Assembly: GCF_009857135.1 (NCBI RefSeq)
Contig: NZ_CP047318.1
Coordinates: 496,001-560,000 of the forward strand
DNA from: Streptomyces sp. HM190
GTDB lineage: Bacteria > Actinomycetota > Actinomycetes > Streptomycetales > Streptomycetaceae
DNA length: 64,000 nucleotides
Direction of reading: 5' to 3'
The translations under genes were made by a program, and so were the position numbers. The first letter of the stretch is position 1. Each line of letters starts with the position of its first letter. Of the stretch, positions 53,163-62,614 are shown piece after piece. The notes below the pieces were generated by a model. It saw nothing but the letters and a program-made list of their open reading frames with translations. It had not been told where the DNA came from and did not search any database.

Positions 53163-56100
53163 TGTCCCTCGCTCCGGTGCTCGTAGTGGCGGTCGAACAG
53201 CGGGTGGCTGACGGCGTTCGTCACTGCGCGGCGACGTGCGGGGGGCGCGGCCAGCGGCTCTCGGTGGAACGGGTAGACGGGCAGGGTGGTCGTGCGGTGC
53301 GGTTTGCCCTCGTGGAGCGCGGGCCAGTCCAGGTCGGCGCCCGTCAGGTTGTGGTGGGTGGCGAGGGCGGTGTGCAGCTGTGTCTGGTCGCCCCGCCCGC
53401 GGTGGAGCGTGGTGAGCCAGACGGGGTGCGGCTCGGCGAGGGTCGTCCGGGCCAGGGGCGTGAGGTGGGGGTGCGGGCCGATCTCCCAGACGGCCTTCGG
53501 GTCGGTCTCCGCGAGGGCGCCCAGCGCCTGGGTGAAGCGGACGGGCCGGCGGATGGCCTCGGCCCAGTGCCCGGCGTCCACGGCGGAGTCCGGGGTGTGC
53601 CAGGTCCCCGTGAGGGTGGACGCGAACGGGATGGCGGGCGGGGTGAGGGCGGTCGCCGCCACGGCCTCGGCGAACGGCGCGACGGCCGGCTCCATGTCGG
53701 CGGAGTGGAAGGCGTGGCTGACCGGGAGGAGCCCGGTGCGGTGCGGGGTGTCCTCGCGGAAGCGGGCGAGCGTGTCGGCCGGACCGGTGACGGTGTGGAC
53801 GTTCGGTGCGTTGTAGGCGGCGATCTCCAGGCCCGGATGGGCGCGCAACGCCTCGGTGAGGGTGGCGGTGTCGGTGTGGACGACGGCCATGGCGCCGGTC
53901 GCGGGCCGGTCCTGCATGAGGCGTCCACGCAGGGCGGTCAGCCGGAGCAGGTCGGGCAGCGGGAGCACTCCGGCGCACCAGGCGGCGGTGAGTTCACCGA
54001 GGCTGTGTCCGGCGACGGCGTCGGGGCGGACCCCGGTGGCCTCCAGGTACCGGGTCAGGGCCACCTCGACGCTGACGATGGCGGGCTGGGCGTACCGGGT
54101 CGTCTCCAGCAGGTGCCGGGCGTCGCCCCACAGCAGGTCGAGGAGGGGGACGTCGAGGTGCGGGACGAGGAGGTCGGCGCAGGTGTGCAGCGCGTCGCGG
54201 AAGCGGGGTTCCGTGGTGTACAGGCCGCGGCCCATGCCGGGGTACTGGGAGCCCTGCCCGGTGAACAGGAAGGCGGTGGTGACGGCCCTGCCGGTGTGCC
54301 GGACGACGGGGGTGCGGCCGGCCGCCACGTCGCCCAGCCGGTCGGCCAGCTCGCGGGCCGTGGCGCCCTGCACGGCGACCCGGTGGCGCTGGGCCGCCCG
54401 TCCGGCGTTGGCGGTGAGGACGACGTCGCCCAGCCGGTCCTCGGGGGTGACGGCCACACGGTCGGCGTAGGCGGCGGCCAGGGCCCGTACGGCGGCCTCG
54501 TCGGCGCCGGTGACGCGCAGGAGATGGCTGTCCTGGGCCGGGCCCGAGGGGACGGGCGGCTCGGGGGCCTCCTCGACGATGACGTGGGCGTTGACGCCGC
54601 CCATGCCGAAGGCGCTGACCGCCGCACGCCGGGGCCCGCTCCCCCGCGGCCACTCGACGGGCCGGTCCGCGAGGTAGAAGGGCGTGTTCTCGAAGCGGAT
54701 GTGGTCGTTCGGGCGTGTCACGTTCGCCGTGGGCGGGATGACCCGGTGCTCCAGCGCCAGCAGGACCTTGACCAGCCCGGCGAGTCCGGCGGCGGGCTCC
54801 AGGTGGCCGATGTTGCTCTTCAGGGAGCCGAGCGCGCAGAACTGCGACCGTGCCGTGAAGCGGCGCCACGCCCGCATCAGCCCCTCCACCTCGATCGGGT
54901 CGCCCAGCCCGGTTCCGGTGCCGTGCGCCTCGACCAGCCCGATCGACTCCGGGGACACACCCGCGTCCGCCAGGGCCGCCGCCACGACCTCCTGCTGCCC
55001 CGCGCCGCTGGGCACCGTCAGGCCGCTCGTACGGCCGCCGTGGTTGACCGCGGTCCCGCGGATGACACCCCGTACCCGGTCGCCGTCGCGCAGCGCCGCC
55101 GCGAGGGGCTTCACCACGACCGTGACGACCCCCTCGCCGGGGACGAAGCCGTCGGCGCCCGCGTCGAAGGCGCGTGACCTGCCGGTGGGCGAGAACGACC
55201 GGAGGCGTGAGCCGAGCTGGAAGTACTGGGGTGACATTCCCAGGTGCACGCCGGCGACGATCGCCTGCTCGCACTCGCCGGCGCGGATGCTGCGGACCGC
55301 CGTGTGCAGGGCCACCAGCGACGACGAGCAGAGCGTGTCGACCGTCATGCTGGGGCCGTGCAGGTCGAGGAAGTAGCTGAGCCGGTTGGCGAGGATCGCG
55401 TTGTGGTTGCCGAGTCCCGCCGCGGTCTGCACGACGTCGTCGACGACCAGGTCCCGGTAGTGCTGGTAGCTGGCGCCCACGAACACGCCGGTGGAGCGGT
55501 CCGGCCGGCCGGCCAGCCCGGCGTCCTCCAGCGCGCGCCAGGCCGACTGGATCAGGTGCCGCTGCTGCGGGTCGATCCACCGGGCCTCGGCGGGTGACAG
55601 CCGGAAGAAGCCGGGGTCGAAGTCGGTGAGTCCGTCGACGAATCCGGCCCGCCTGAGGTAGACGGTGCCGGGCTCGCCGTCGGTGCCGTAGTAGGCGTCG
55701 ATGTCCCAGCGGGAGGCGGGCACCTCGCGGAGGCAGTCCGCGCCGTCGAGGAGGACCCGCCACAGCTCCCCCGGGTCGGCGGCGCTCGGGAAGACACCGT
55801 CGACGCCGATGACGGCGATGGCGTGCCGTTCCGGGTCGGCACCACCGACGGCGGGGGCGGCGGGAGCGGTGGTCGGCGCGGTGGAGGCGGGTGCGGGGGC
55901 CGAAGCGGCGGAGGCGGGTGCGGTGGAGGCGGCAGGCTGCGCGGCCGGGGTGAGGGCCGTCCCGGTCGGGGTGGCGGCGGGTGCGGCGGGAACGAGGGGG
56001 TCCTCCGGCTGGGGTTCCCGCTCAGCCGGGTGCGCCGGCGTGTCGGGGATGTCGGCGGCGCCGGGCGTGAGGGTGACCCCGTACTCCTCGCGGAGTTCGG

Positions 56101-59100
56101 CGGTGAGCCGGTCGACCGTTCCGGTCTCCAGGACGAGGGTGACCGGGATGTCGACGTCGAGCCTGGCGCGGATGTCCTGCGCCAGGGCGACCGCGAGGAC
56201 GGAGTCCAGGCCCTGTTCCTGCAGCGGGCGGTCCGGTTCGAGTTCGTCGACCCCCTTCTCCAGGGCGTCCGCCACCCAGCGGGCCAGGGTGGCGTCGAGG
56301 CCGTCGCCCCGCCCCCTGCCCGGACCGGGCGGCGCAGGACGGTGCCCGTTGCTGCGCGCGGCCGGGACCGCGGGCCTCGCCGGAGCGGCGTCGGCGCTAC
56401 GGGCCGCGACGGGGCTCGGGGCGCCGGACGAGGGCGTGCCCGAAAGCCGCTTCCAGGTGATGCCGCGGGCCTCCAGGACCGGATCGTCGCCGTCGAGGAT
56501 CACCAGACTCGCGGTCAGCAGGCCGGAGTCGGGCCCGGTGTCCCTCTCGCGCCGGGCGTGGACGCGGGCCGTGGCCGGGACCGGGCCGAGGACGGTGAGG
56601 CGTTCCACGGCGAACGGCACGTACAGTCCCTGCGCGCCGCACGCGGCGAGGGCGATCTGGAAGGCGCCGTCGAGGAGCCGGGCGTCGGCCACGCCCTCGG
56701 GCGCGGAGGTGGCCCGGAGGGTTCCCGTCGCCCGACCGGGGGCGGTGGCGAGCGCCGCGACGGTCCGGAAGGCGGAGCCGTAGACGAGTCCGTCACGGGC
56801 GAAGGCCCGGTACAGCGCACCGAGTTCGACGGGGGTGAGGCCGTCGTCGCCCGCCGGGACGCGGAGCGCGGGCGGCTCGGGCGCGGTCAGTTCGGCGGTG
56901 GCGACGAGGGCGCCGTCGCCGTCGCGGAAGCCGAGGCGTGTTCCGTCGCGTTCCGCCGACAGGGTCGCGGGCGTCTCGACGGCCCTGCGGAACGTCAGAT
57001 CGCGCAGGCCGAACCGTTCCCGGCCGACGAGTTCGGCCACCTTGCCGGGGTAGGCCGCGCCGGGCAGGGTGGGCCTGCCGAGGACGACGTGCTCGTCGGC
57101 CTCGGGGAGCCGCGCCCAGGAGTGGGTCGTACGCCCGGTGGTGGCCGACCCGGCGGGCGTGTCGGGGAGCGGGACCTCGTGGGGCGTCGCGGGGGCGACG
57201 GGTTCCAGCCACAGGTACGTCTCGTCGTGGGGCGCGGTCGGGAAGCGTACGCCCGCCCGTCCCGGCCCGGTGCCGAGGTCGGCGCCGGTGACGAACCGCC
57301 GTGCCGTCGCCTCCAGTTCCTCCCGGTCCGCCCCGTCCGCGACCGGCGCGCCGTCCGTGTTCGACGAGGGGGCGGCCACTCCCAGGTGGAGGGAGCGGGC
57401 GTCGTCCACGCCGGCCAGGAACAGCCGCAGTTTGTCCTCCAGTTGCTCCAGGCTGTCGACCACGCAGGCGAGCCGGTGGTCCGCCGGGGTCCGCCTGTGG
57501 CTCGCTTCGCTCAGCGCCCTGAGGGACGGGCAGTACGGGGAGCGCAGCATCAGCACCAGACGCTGCACGAGGGTGCGCAGCGCGCCGTCCGACACGGCCG
57601 ACAGGGTCACCAGTCGGGGCAGCCGGTCGCGGTCGGCGTCCTCGTGCGGTGCGGGGGGCGCGGCCTCGACGACCACGTGCGCGTTGGCGCCGCCGAAGCC
57701 GAAGCTGCTGACGCCGGCGATGCGCGGCCCGTCCCAGGGCAGGGGCCGGTCGGCCACGAACAGCGGTGAGGCCGCGAAGTCGAACGACTTGTTCGGGTCG
57801 GTGTGATGGAGGGACGGCGGGATGGTCCCGGCCTGGAGGGCGAGGATCGTCTTGATGAGTCCAGCGATGCCGGCGGCGGGCTCCAGGTGGCCGATGTTGG
57901 TCTTCACCGACCCCACGGCGACCGGGTGACCGGCCCCGGCGAGGACGGCGTGCAGGGCCTCCAGTTCGACGAGGTCGCCGAGCTGGGTGCCGGTGCCGTG
58001 CGCCTCGACGTAGCCGATGTCCGCGGGGGCGGCGCCGGCGGCGGCGAGCGCCTTGCGCAGGACCGCCGTCTGGGCGGGTCTGCTCGGCGCGGTGAGGAAG
58101 CCGGCGCTCCCGCCGGTGTGGTTGACGGCGGTGCCGCGGATCACCGCGAGGACCGGGTCGCCGTCGCGGCGGGCGTCCGCGAGCCGCTTCAGCAGCACGA
58201 CGCCGCAGCCCTCTCCGCGGACGTAGCCGTCGGCGCCCTCGTCGAACGCCCGGCACACCCCCTGCGGGGACAGCATGCCGTTGCGGGCGAAGGACCGGGT
58301 CTTGTCCGGGGTCAGCACCAGGTTGGCGGCGCCGACCACCGCGGCGTCGATGTCGCCCGACCTGAGGTGGACGGCGGCCTGGTGGAGGGCGACGAGGGAC
58401 GACGAGCACGCCGTGTCGACGGCCATGCTCGGGCCCGACCAGTCGAAGACGTGCGACAGCCGGTTGGCGACCATGGAGATCGCGGTGCCCGTGGCGACGT
58501 GCGGGTCGTCGTGGCCGACGCTCCGGGCGACCAGTTCCGGGAAGTCGCTGGCGATCGTGCCGATGAAGACGCCGGTGTCGCCGCCGAGCGATTCGTGGTC
58601 GTGGCCGCCGCTCTCCAGCGCCTCGGCGGTCACGCTCAGCAGCATCCGCTGCAGGGGGTCGAGGCGGCGGGCCTCGCGGTCGCTGAGGCCGAACCGTGCG
58701 GGGTCGAAGGACGCGACGCCGTCGACCCAGCCCATCGGCAGTGCGTCCGCCGCGGCGCCGGTCCACAGCCGGGCCCAGCCGCGTCTGTCCGCCGGGGCGT
58801 CACCGATGCTGCAGACTCCGTCGGCCAGGTTGCGCCAGAACTCGTCCGGGGTGGCGGCGCCGGGGAACCGGCACGCCATCCCGACCACGGCCAGCGCCCC
58901 TTCGGGCATCTCCTCCCGCGCGCGCTCGGGCACCTCGTCCGGCGCCCCCTCAGGCGCGTCACCCGGCGCAGGCCGGTCCACGGCCCGTGGGGACTGCGTC
59001 ACGTCCGTCCGGGGCCGCCGGTCCGCCTCGGCCGTCTCCCGTGCGGGCTCGGCGGCCTCGACCGGGGTCTGTGCCTGCGAGTCCGGCGAGGCCGACGGGC

Positions 59101-62100
59101 ACAGCGGGGACGACGGGGACGACGGGGACGACGGGGCAACCCGTACCACCCCCTCGTCGGCCAGCAGTCGCGCCAGCCTGGCCGGGGTGCCGGTCGCGAA
59201 GAGGGACGGGGCGGTGACCTCCGCACCCAGCTCCCGGCTCAGGCGCACGGCGGCGACCGTCACGTTGGCCGACTCACCGCCGAGATCGAAGAAGTTGGCG
59301 TCCGCCGGAAAGCCGTCCTGCCCCAGCACCTCGCCGAAGACCCGGGCGACGAGCGCGGTCAGCGCCTCACCGGTGAGGACGGCACCCTCGGTGGCCGGCG
59401 TCGTGTCCCGGACGGGCGTCGACGTGTCCGTGCGCAGGATCGTGTCGCGTGACGGCCGGGGCAGTCGGGCGCGGGCCACCTTGCCGTTGTCGGTCAGGGG
59501 CAGGGCGTCGAGCCGTACGTACGCGTCCGGGACCATGTACTCGGGCAGGGTGGCACCGACGAGCTCGTCCAACTGGTCCTTCGCGGGCAGGCGGTCGCCG
59601 ACCAGGTAGGCGGTCAGCCGCGGCTCGCCCCGGCCCTCGAAGCGCGCGGCGGTGACGACGGCCGCGGTGACGCCGGGGAGCCGTTCCAGCACCTGCTCGA
59701 TCTCGGCGGGCTCGATGCGGTTGCCCCGCACCTTGACCTGGGCGTCGGCGCGGCCGAGCCATTCCAGGGCGCCGTCGGCGTGGAGCCGCACCTCGTCGCC
59801 GGTGCGGTACATGCGCACCCCGGTGCCGGGGTGGACGGTGAAGGCGTCGTCCGTGAGGTCGGGCCGGTGGGCGTACCCGCGCGCGAGGCCGGTGCCGGAG
59901 ATCCACAGCGCGCCCTCCGTACCGGGCGCGCAGGGGGCGAGGTGCTCGTCCAGGACGTGCAGCCGCAGGTTCGGCAGCGGTTCGCCCAGCGGGATGAAGG
60001 CGCCCACGGAGGTGACGCGGTGGGCGGAGGCCCAGATGGTGGCCTCGGTGGGGCCGTACAGGTTCCACAGGGCCCGCGCCGTGGCGTGCAGGCTCTCGGC
60101 GACGCTGCGGGGCAGGGCCTCGCCGCCGGAGAGGACGGTGAGTCCGGCGGGCGGGGTCCAGCCGGTGGCCAGGAGCAGCCGCCACATGCTGGGGGTGGCC
60201 TGGGCGACGGTGACCTGGCCGGCCAGTTCGGCGAGGCGCTGCGGATCGCGGGCCGTCTCGCGGGAGGCGAGGACGACCTCGGCGCCGACGGTCAGCGGCA
60301 GCAGGAGTTCCAGCAGGGAGATGTCGAAGGCGACCGTCGTGTGGGCGAGGACGACCTCGTCGGCGGAGGTGCCGAGCCGTTCGCCGATCCCGGTCAGGAA
60401 GGCGGCGAGCGCCCCGTGCTCGATCTCGACGCCCTTGGGGGTGCCCGTGGATCCGCTGGTGAACAGGGTGTACGCGAGGTCGCCGGCGGTGACGGTCGGC
60501 GGCACGGCCGGGGCCGACCCGTCCGCCTCGGGTACGGGCAGGGCGGTGCCCAGGGAGGCGCCGAGCGCGTGGGTGGCGGGGTCGGTCAGGATCAGGTCGC
60601 ACCGCGCTACCTCGGTGTAGCCGCGCAGCCGGTCGGTGGGGTATCCGGGGTCGAGGGGCAGGAAGGACGCCCCGGCGCGGAGGATGCCGAGGAGGGCGGG
60701 CAGCAGCGGCAGACCGCGGTCGACGAGGACGCCGACGACCGACCCGGACTCGATGCCCTGGTCGTGCAGCCGGGCGGCGACCGCGTCGGCCCAGGCGTCG
60801 AGAGCGGCGTAGTCGAGGGTGCGGGTGCCGCTGCGGACGGCGGTGGCGGTGGGCCGGTCGGCGACCGCGGCGGCGAACAGGTCGAGGACGGTCCCGCCGC
60901 CGGACGCGGTGGCGTCCCCGGCGGGCGGCGCGGTCTCACCGGACCGGGAGACGGACACGGCCTCGCCCGACCGGGAGACGGACACGGCCTCGCCCGACCG
61001 GGAGACGGAGACGGTCTCGCCCGGCCGGGAGACGGACGGGATGTCGTCGCCGTGGAGGAGGGCGGCGAGGGCGAGGTCCTCGATCCGTTCGGTGAACTCC
61101 AGCGCCTCCTCCCGTGCCATCGCGGTGTCCCGGACGAAGACGGTGGGCGGGCCGTCCCTGAGGCAGAGCAGCGCGATCTCGGTGTGCGGGGCGGCCGACG
61201 CCTCCTCGCCCGAGGCGCGTTCGAGGACCATCACGTCGGTGAACGTGGGCTCCCCGCTGCCCAGGGGCCGTCCGGCGAGGCCGAGCCGGACCTCCAGGTC
61301 GGCGGTGTAGCCGCTGCGGGCCGCGGCCTCGTCCAGCTTGTCGCGCAGGGCGCTCGCGCTGTCGCCGTCGTACCGCACGGGGAACCGCGCTGCGGCGATG
61401 CCGTGGGTGTCCTCGGCACGGGCGCGGGCGGCCGACGGCGACCAGGCGAAGTCGAAGGCGGGTTCCTCGGCGCGTTCGGCGACGACGGCGAGGAAGGCGC
61501 GGACGAGACTGATCGTCTCCTCGCGGGAGCGGGGGACGAACGCCAGCTCGTAACGGCCGTAGTGCGCTGCGCCGGCACTGAAGTCGTCGACGGGCAGCCG
61601 GGCCGGGCGCAGGTCGAGCAGCCGGGCCCGCCACCAGGGTTCGTGGACGCGCAGAGCCTTCTGGGCTGCGGCGACGGCGGCCAGGCGTTCGGCGCCGACC
61701 GGAGGCAGGGGGGCGCCCTCGACGGCGCCGAGCCGCTGCGCGGCGGCCTGCCCGCTCAGGGCGCTGCCGTCGACGGCGGCGAAGTCGCTGAGGACGAGGT
61801 CGGCGTCCGGGGCGGAGAGGGTCAGCGCCGAGGTGGTCACGGACCGCACCACGGTGTCCGTGCGGGGCTCGTCGCGCGGGATCAGCCTGATCTGCCGGGT
61901 GAGGACGGCACCCTGCTCGGTGAGGAGGGTGGGGATGCCGAGCGGGTTGGGGAAGCTGCCGTAGTCCAGGGCCTTGGAGAGACGGGCTGCCTCGGCGGCC
62001 GGGGTGCCCGCGTGGACGATGCCGCCGGAGGCCATGCGCGCGGACCGCCGGTAGAAGCGGCGCTCCCGGTCGGCGGTGTCGACGGCGTCGGGCAGGGTGC

Positions 62101-62614
62101 CCGCCACGATGTGCGGGACGAGGCTGTCGAACAGGTCGATGCCGACCTCGGCGGTCTCGTACGTCAGGGAGAGCGCGGTGGAGTGGTCGCGCACCGGGAA
62201 CCAGCGTTCGAGGAGGACGCCGCCGGCGTCCACGGCCTCCGTCATCCGGTGCCATGTCGCCGCGTGCCGGGTGGCGCCCTCGTACAGGGCCCAGGCCGGG
62301 ACGTGGCTGCCGGAGTAGCGGGGCAGGGGGCCGTCGTGGAAGTTGACCGCGGCGACCCGCGGGAGGTTCAGGACGTCCGCGGTCAGGATGCGGAAGTTGA
62401 CGATGCTGAGCAGGTAGTCGAAGGGCCGGCGGGACAGGGTCGCCGCGAGGTCGGCGTGCGGGTCGAGCACCGGCACGTCGTGCTCGCCGGCCCACGCCAC
62501 GACGGCGGTGTCGTCGCTGAGGACGCCCGCGACGTGTACGCCCGCGTCGAGCAGCTTCGCCGTGCACCGGGTGAGGACCCTGGTGCCTCCTATGACGTAG
62601 CAGGTGGTCGTCAT
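53159..62614 (-). CDS. NRPS-PKS protein A: F-(C')-A-PCP, KS-DH-ACP, KS-AT
   Basis: The 3151-aa loading protein starts with a formyltransferase domain (catalytic N91, H93 in NFHDGPLP and D129 in AVDAGG). About 300-560 resembles the second half of a condensation domain (EPWWRARL) without HHxxxDG. The A domain (576-1045) has TSGSTGTPKG and, aligned to GrsA, the code D-I-L-Q-L-G-L-I-W-K, the known glycine signature. PCP near 1112 (LGGESA). KS1 (1239-1650): DTACSSS, HGTGT, NIGH. DH (about 1800-2085): HVVLGRPTLP near 1845, LLDGAFQ near 1982. ACP near 2137 (QGLDSV). KS2 (2262-2679): DTLCSSS. AT1 (2782-3090): GHSLGE and HAFH, malonyl-type. The last residues, SHPLFDRHYEHRSEGQ, look like the first strand of a DH that continues in protein B. 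The ATG overlaps the Rieske stop. Confidence 0.92.
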   Translation of the reverse strand: MTTTCYVIGGTRVLTRCTAKLLDAGVHVAGVLSDDTAVVAWAGEHDVPVLDPHADLAATLSRRPFDYLLSIVNFRILTADVLNLPRVAAVNFHDGPLPRYSGSHVPAWALYEGATRHAATWHRMTEAVDAGGVLLERWFPVRDHSTALSLTYETAEVGIDLFDSLVPHIVAGTLPDAVDTADRERRFYRRSARMASGGIVHAGTPAAEAARLSKALDYGSFPNPLGIPTLLTEQGAVLTRQIRLIPRDEPRTDTVVRSVTTSALTLSAPDADLVLSDFAAVDGSALSGQAAAQRLGAVEGAPLPPVGAERLAAVAAAQKALRVHEPWWRARLLDLRPARLPVDDFSAGAAHYGRYELAFVPRSREETISLVRAFLAVVAERAEEPAFDFAWSPSAARARAEDTHGIAAARFPVRYDGDSASALRDKLDEAAARSGYTADLEVRLGLAGRPLGSGEPTFTDVMVLERASGEEASAAPHTEIALLCLRDGPPTVFVRDTAMAREEALEFTERIEDLALAALLHGDDIPSVSRPGETVSVSRSGEAVSVSRSGEAVSVSRSGETAPPAGDATASGGGTVLDLFAAAVADRPTATAVRSGTRTLDYAALDAWADAVAARLHDQGIESGSVVGVLVDRGLPLLPALLGILRAGASFLPLDPGYPTDRLRGYTEVARCDLILTDPATHALGASLGTALPVPEADGSAPAVPPTVTAGDLAYTLFTSGSTGTPKGVEIEHGALAAFLTGIGERLGTSADEVVLAHTTVAFDISLLELLLPLTVGAEVVLASRETARDPQRLAELAGQVTVAQATPSMWRLLLATGWTPPAGLTVLSGGEALPRSVAESLHATARALWNLYGPTEATIWASAHRVTSVGAFIPLGEPLPNLRLHVLDEHLAPCAPGTEGALWISGTGLARGYAHRPDLTDDAFTVHPGTGVRMYRTGDEVRLHADGALEWLGRADAQVKVRGNRIEPAEIEQVLERLPGVTAAVVTAARFEGRGEPRLTAYLVGDRLPAKDQLDELVGATLPEYMVPDAYVRLDALPLTDNGKVARARLPRPSRDTILRTDTSTPVRDTTPATEGAVLTGEALTALVARVFGEVLGQDGFPADANFFDLGGESANVTVAAVRLSRELGAEVTAPSLFATGTPARLARLLADEGVVRVAPSSPSSPSSPLCPSASPDSQAQTPVEAAEPARETAEADRRPRTDVTQSPRAVDRPAPGDAPEGAPDEVPERAREEMPEGALAVVGMACRFPGAATPDEFWRNLADGVCSIGDAPADRRGWARLWTGAAADALPMGWVDGVASFDPARFGLSDREARRLDPLQRMLLSVTAEALESGGHDHESLGGDTGVFIGTIASDFPELVARSVGHDDPHVATGTAISMVANRLSHVFDWSGPSMAVDTACSSSLVALHQAAVHLRSGDIDAAVVGAANLVLTPDKTRSFARNGMLSPQGVCRAFDEGADGYVRGEGCGVVLLKRLADARRDGDPVLAVIRGTAVNHTGGSAGFLTAPSRPAQTAVLRKALAAAGAAPADIGYVEAHGTGTQLGDLVELEALHAVLAGAGHPVAVGSVKTNIGHLEPAAGIAGLIKTILALQAGTIPPSLHHTDPNKSFDFAASPLFVADRPLPWDGPRIAGVSSFGFGGANAHVVVEAAPPAPHEDADRDRLPRLVTLSAVSDGALRTLVQRLVLMLRSPYCPSLRALSEASHRRTPADHRLACVVDSLEQLEDKLRLFLAGVDDARSLHLGVAAPSSNTDGAPVADGADREELEATARRFVTGADLGTGPGRAGVRFPTAPHDETYLWLEPVAPATPHEVPLPDTPAGSATTGRTTHSWARLPEADEHVVLGRPTLPGAAYPGKVAELVGRERFGLRDLTFRRAVETPATLSAERDGTRLGFRDGDGALVATAELTAPEPPALRVPAGDDGLTPVELGALYRAFARDGLVYGSAFRTVAALATAPGRATGTLRATSAPEGVADARLLDGAFQIALAACGAQGLYVPFAVERLTVLGPVPATARVHARRERDTGPDSGLLTASLVILDGDDPVLEARGITWKRLSGTPSSGAPSPVAARSADAAPARPAVPAARSNGHRPAPPGPGRGRGDGLDATLARWVADALEKGVDELEPDRPLQEQGLDSVLAVALAQDIRARLDVDIPVTLVLETGTVDRLTAELREEYGVTLTPGAADIPDTPAHPAEREPQPEDPLVPAAPAATPTGTALTPAAQPAASTAPASAASAPAPASTAPTTAPAAPAVGGADPERHAIAVIGVDGVFPSAADPGELWRVLLDGADCLREVPASRWDIDAYYGTDGEPGTVYLRRAGFVDGLTDFDPGFFRLSPAEARWIDPQQRHLIQSAWRALEDAGLAGRPDRSTGVFVGASYQHYRDLVVDDVVQTAAGLGNHNAILANRLSYFLDLHGPSMTVDTLCSSSLVALHTAVRSIRAGECEQAIVAGVHLGMSPQYFQLGSRLRSFSPTGRSRAFDAGADGFVPGEGVVTVVVKPLAAALRDGDRVRGVIRGTAVNHGGRTSGLTVPSGAGQQEVVAAALADAGVSPESIGLVEAHGTGTGLGDPIEVEGLMRAWRRFTARSQFCALGSLKSNIGHLEPAAGLAGLVKVLLALEHRVIPPTANVTRPNDHIRFENTPFYLADRPVEWPRGSGPRRAAVSAFGMGGVNAHVIVEEAPEPPVPSGPAQDSHLLRVTGADEAAVRALAAAYADRVAVTPEDRLGDVVLTANAGRAAQRHRVAVQGATARELADRLGDVAAGRTPVVRHTGRAVTTAFLFTGQGSQYPGMGRGLYTTEPRFRDALHTCADLLVPHLDVPLLDLLWGDARHLLETTRYAQPAIVSVEVALTRYLEATGVRPDAVAGHSLGELTAAWCAGVLPLPDLLRLTALRGRLMQDRPATGAMAVVHTDTATLTEALRAHPGLEIAAYNAPNVHTVTGPADTLARFREDTPHRTGLLPVSHAFHSADMEPAVAPFAEAVAATALTPPAIPFASTLTGTWHTPDSAVDAGHWAEAIRRPVRFTQALGALAETDPKAVWEIGPHPHLTPLARTTLAEPHPVWLTTLHRGRGDQTQLHTALATHHNLTGADLDWPALHEGKPHRTTTLPVYPFHREPLAAPPARRRAVTNAVSHPLFDRHYEHRSEGQ
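60932..61037. repeat. 27-bp tandem repeat before the adenylation domain
   Basis: About four copies of a 27-bp unit encode the nonapeptide VSVSRSGEA (first and last copies vary) in the linker between the condensation-like region and the A domain of protein A. It is a flexible linker that has expanded by slippage. Confidence 0.85.

Noticed and set aside
43389..53186. A 3265-codon open frame on the plus strand opposite PKS protein B
   Set aside because: It is the antisense shadow of a GC-rich gene. The minus strand has intact KS, DH, KR and ACP motifs over the full length; the plus frame has none.
53163..53978. N-terminal extension of protein B
   Set aside because: It overlaps the AT domain of protein A in another frame and has no domain similarity; the GTG at 53162 starts the DH sequence.
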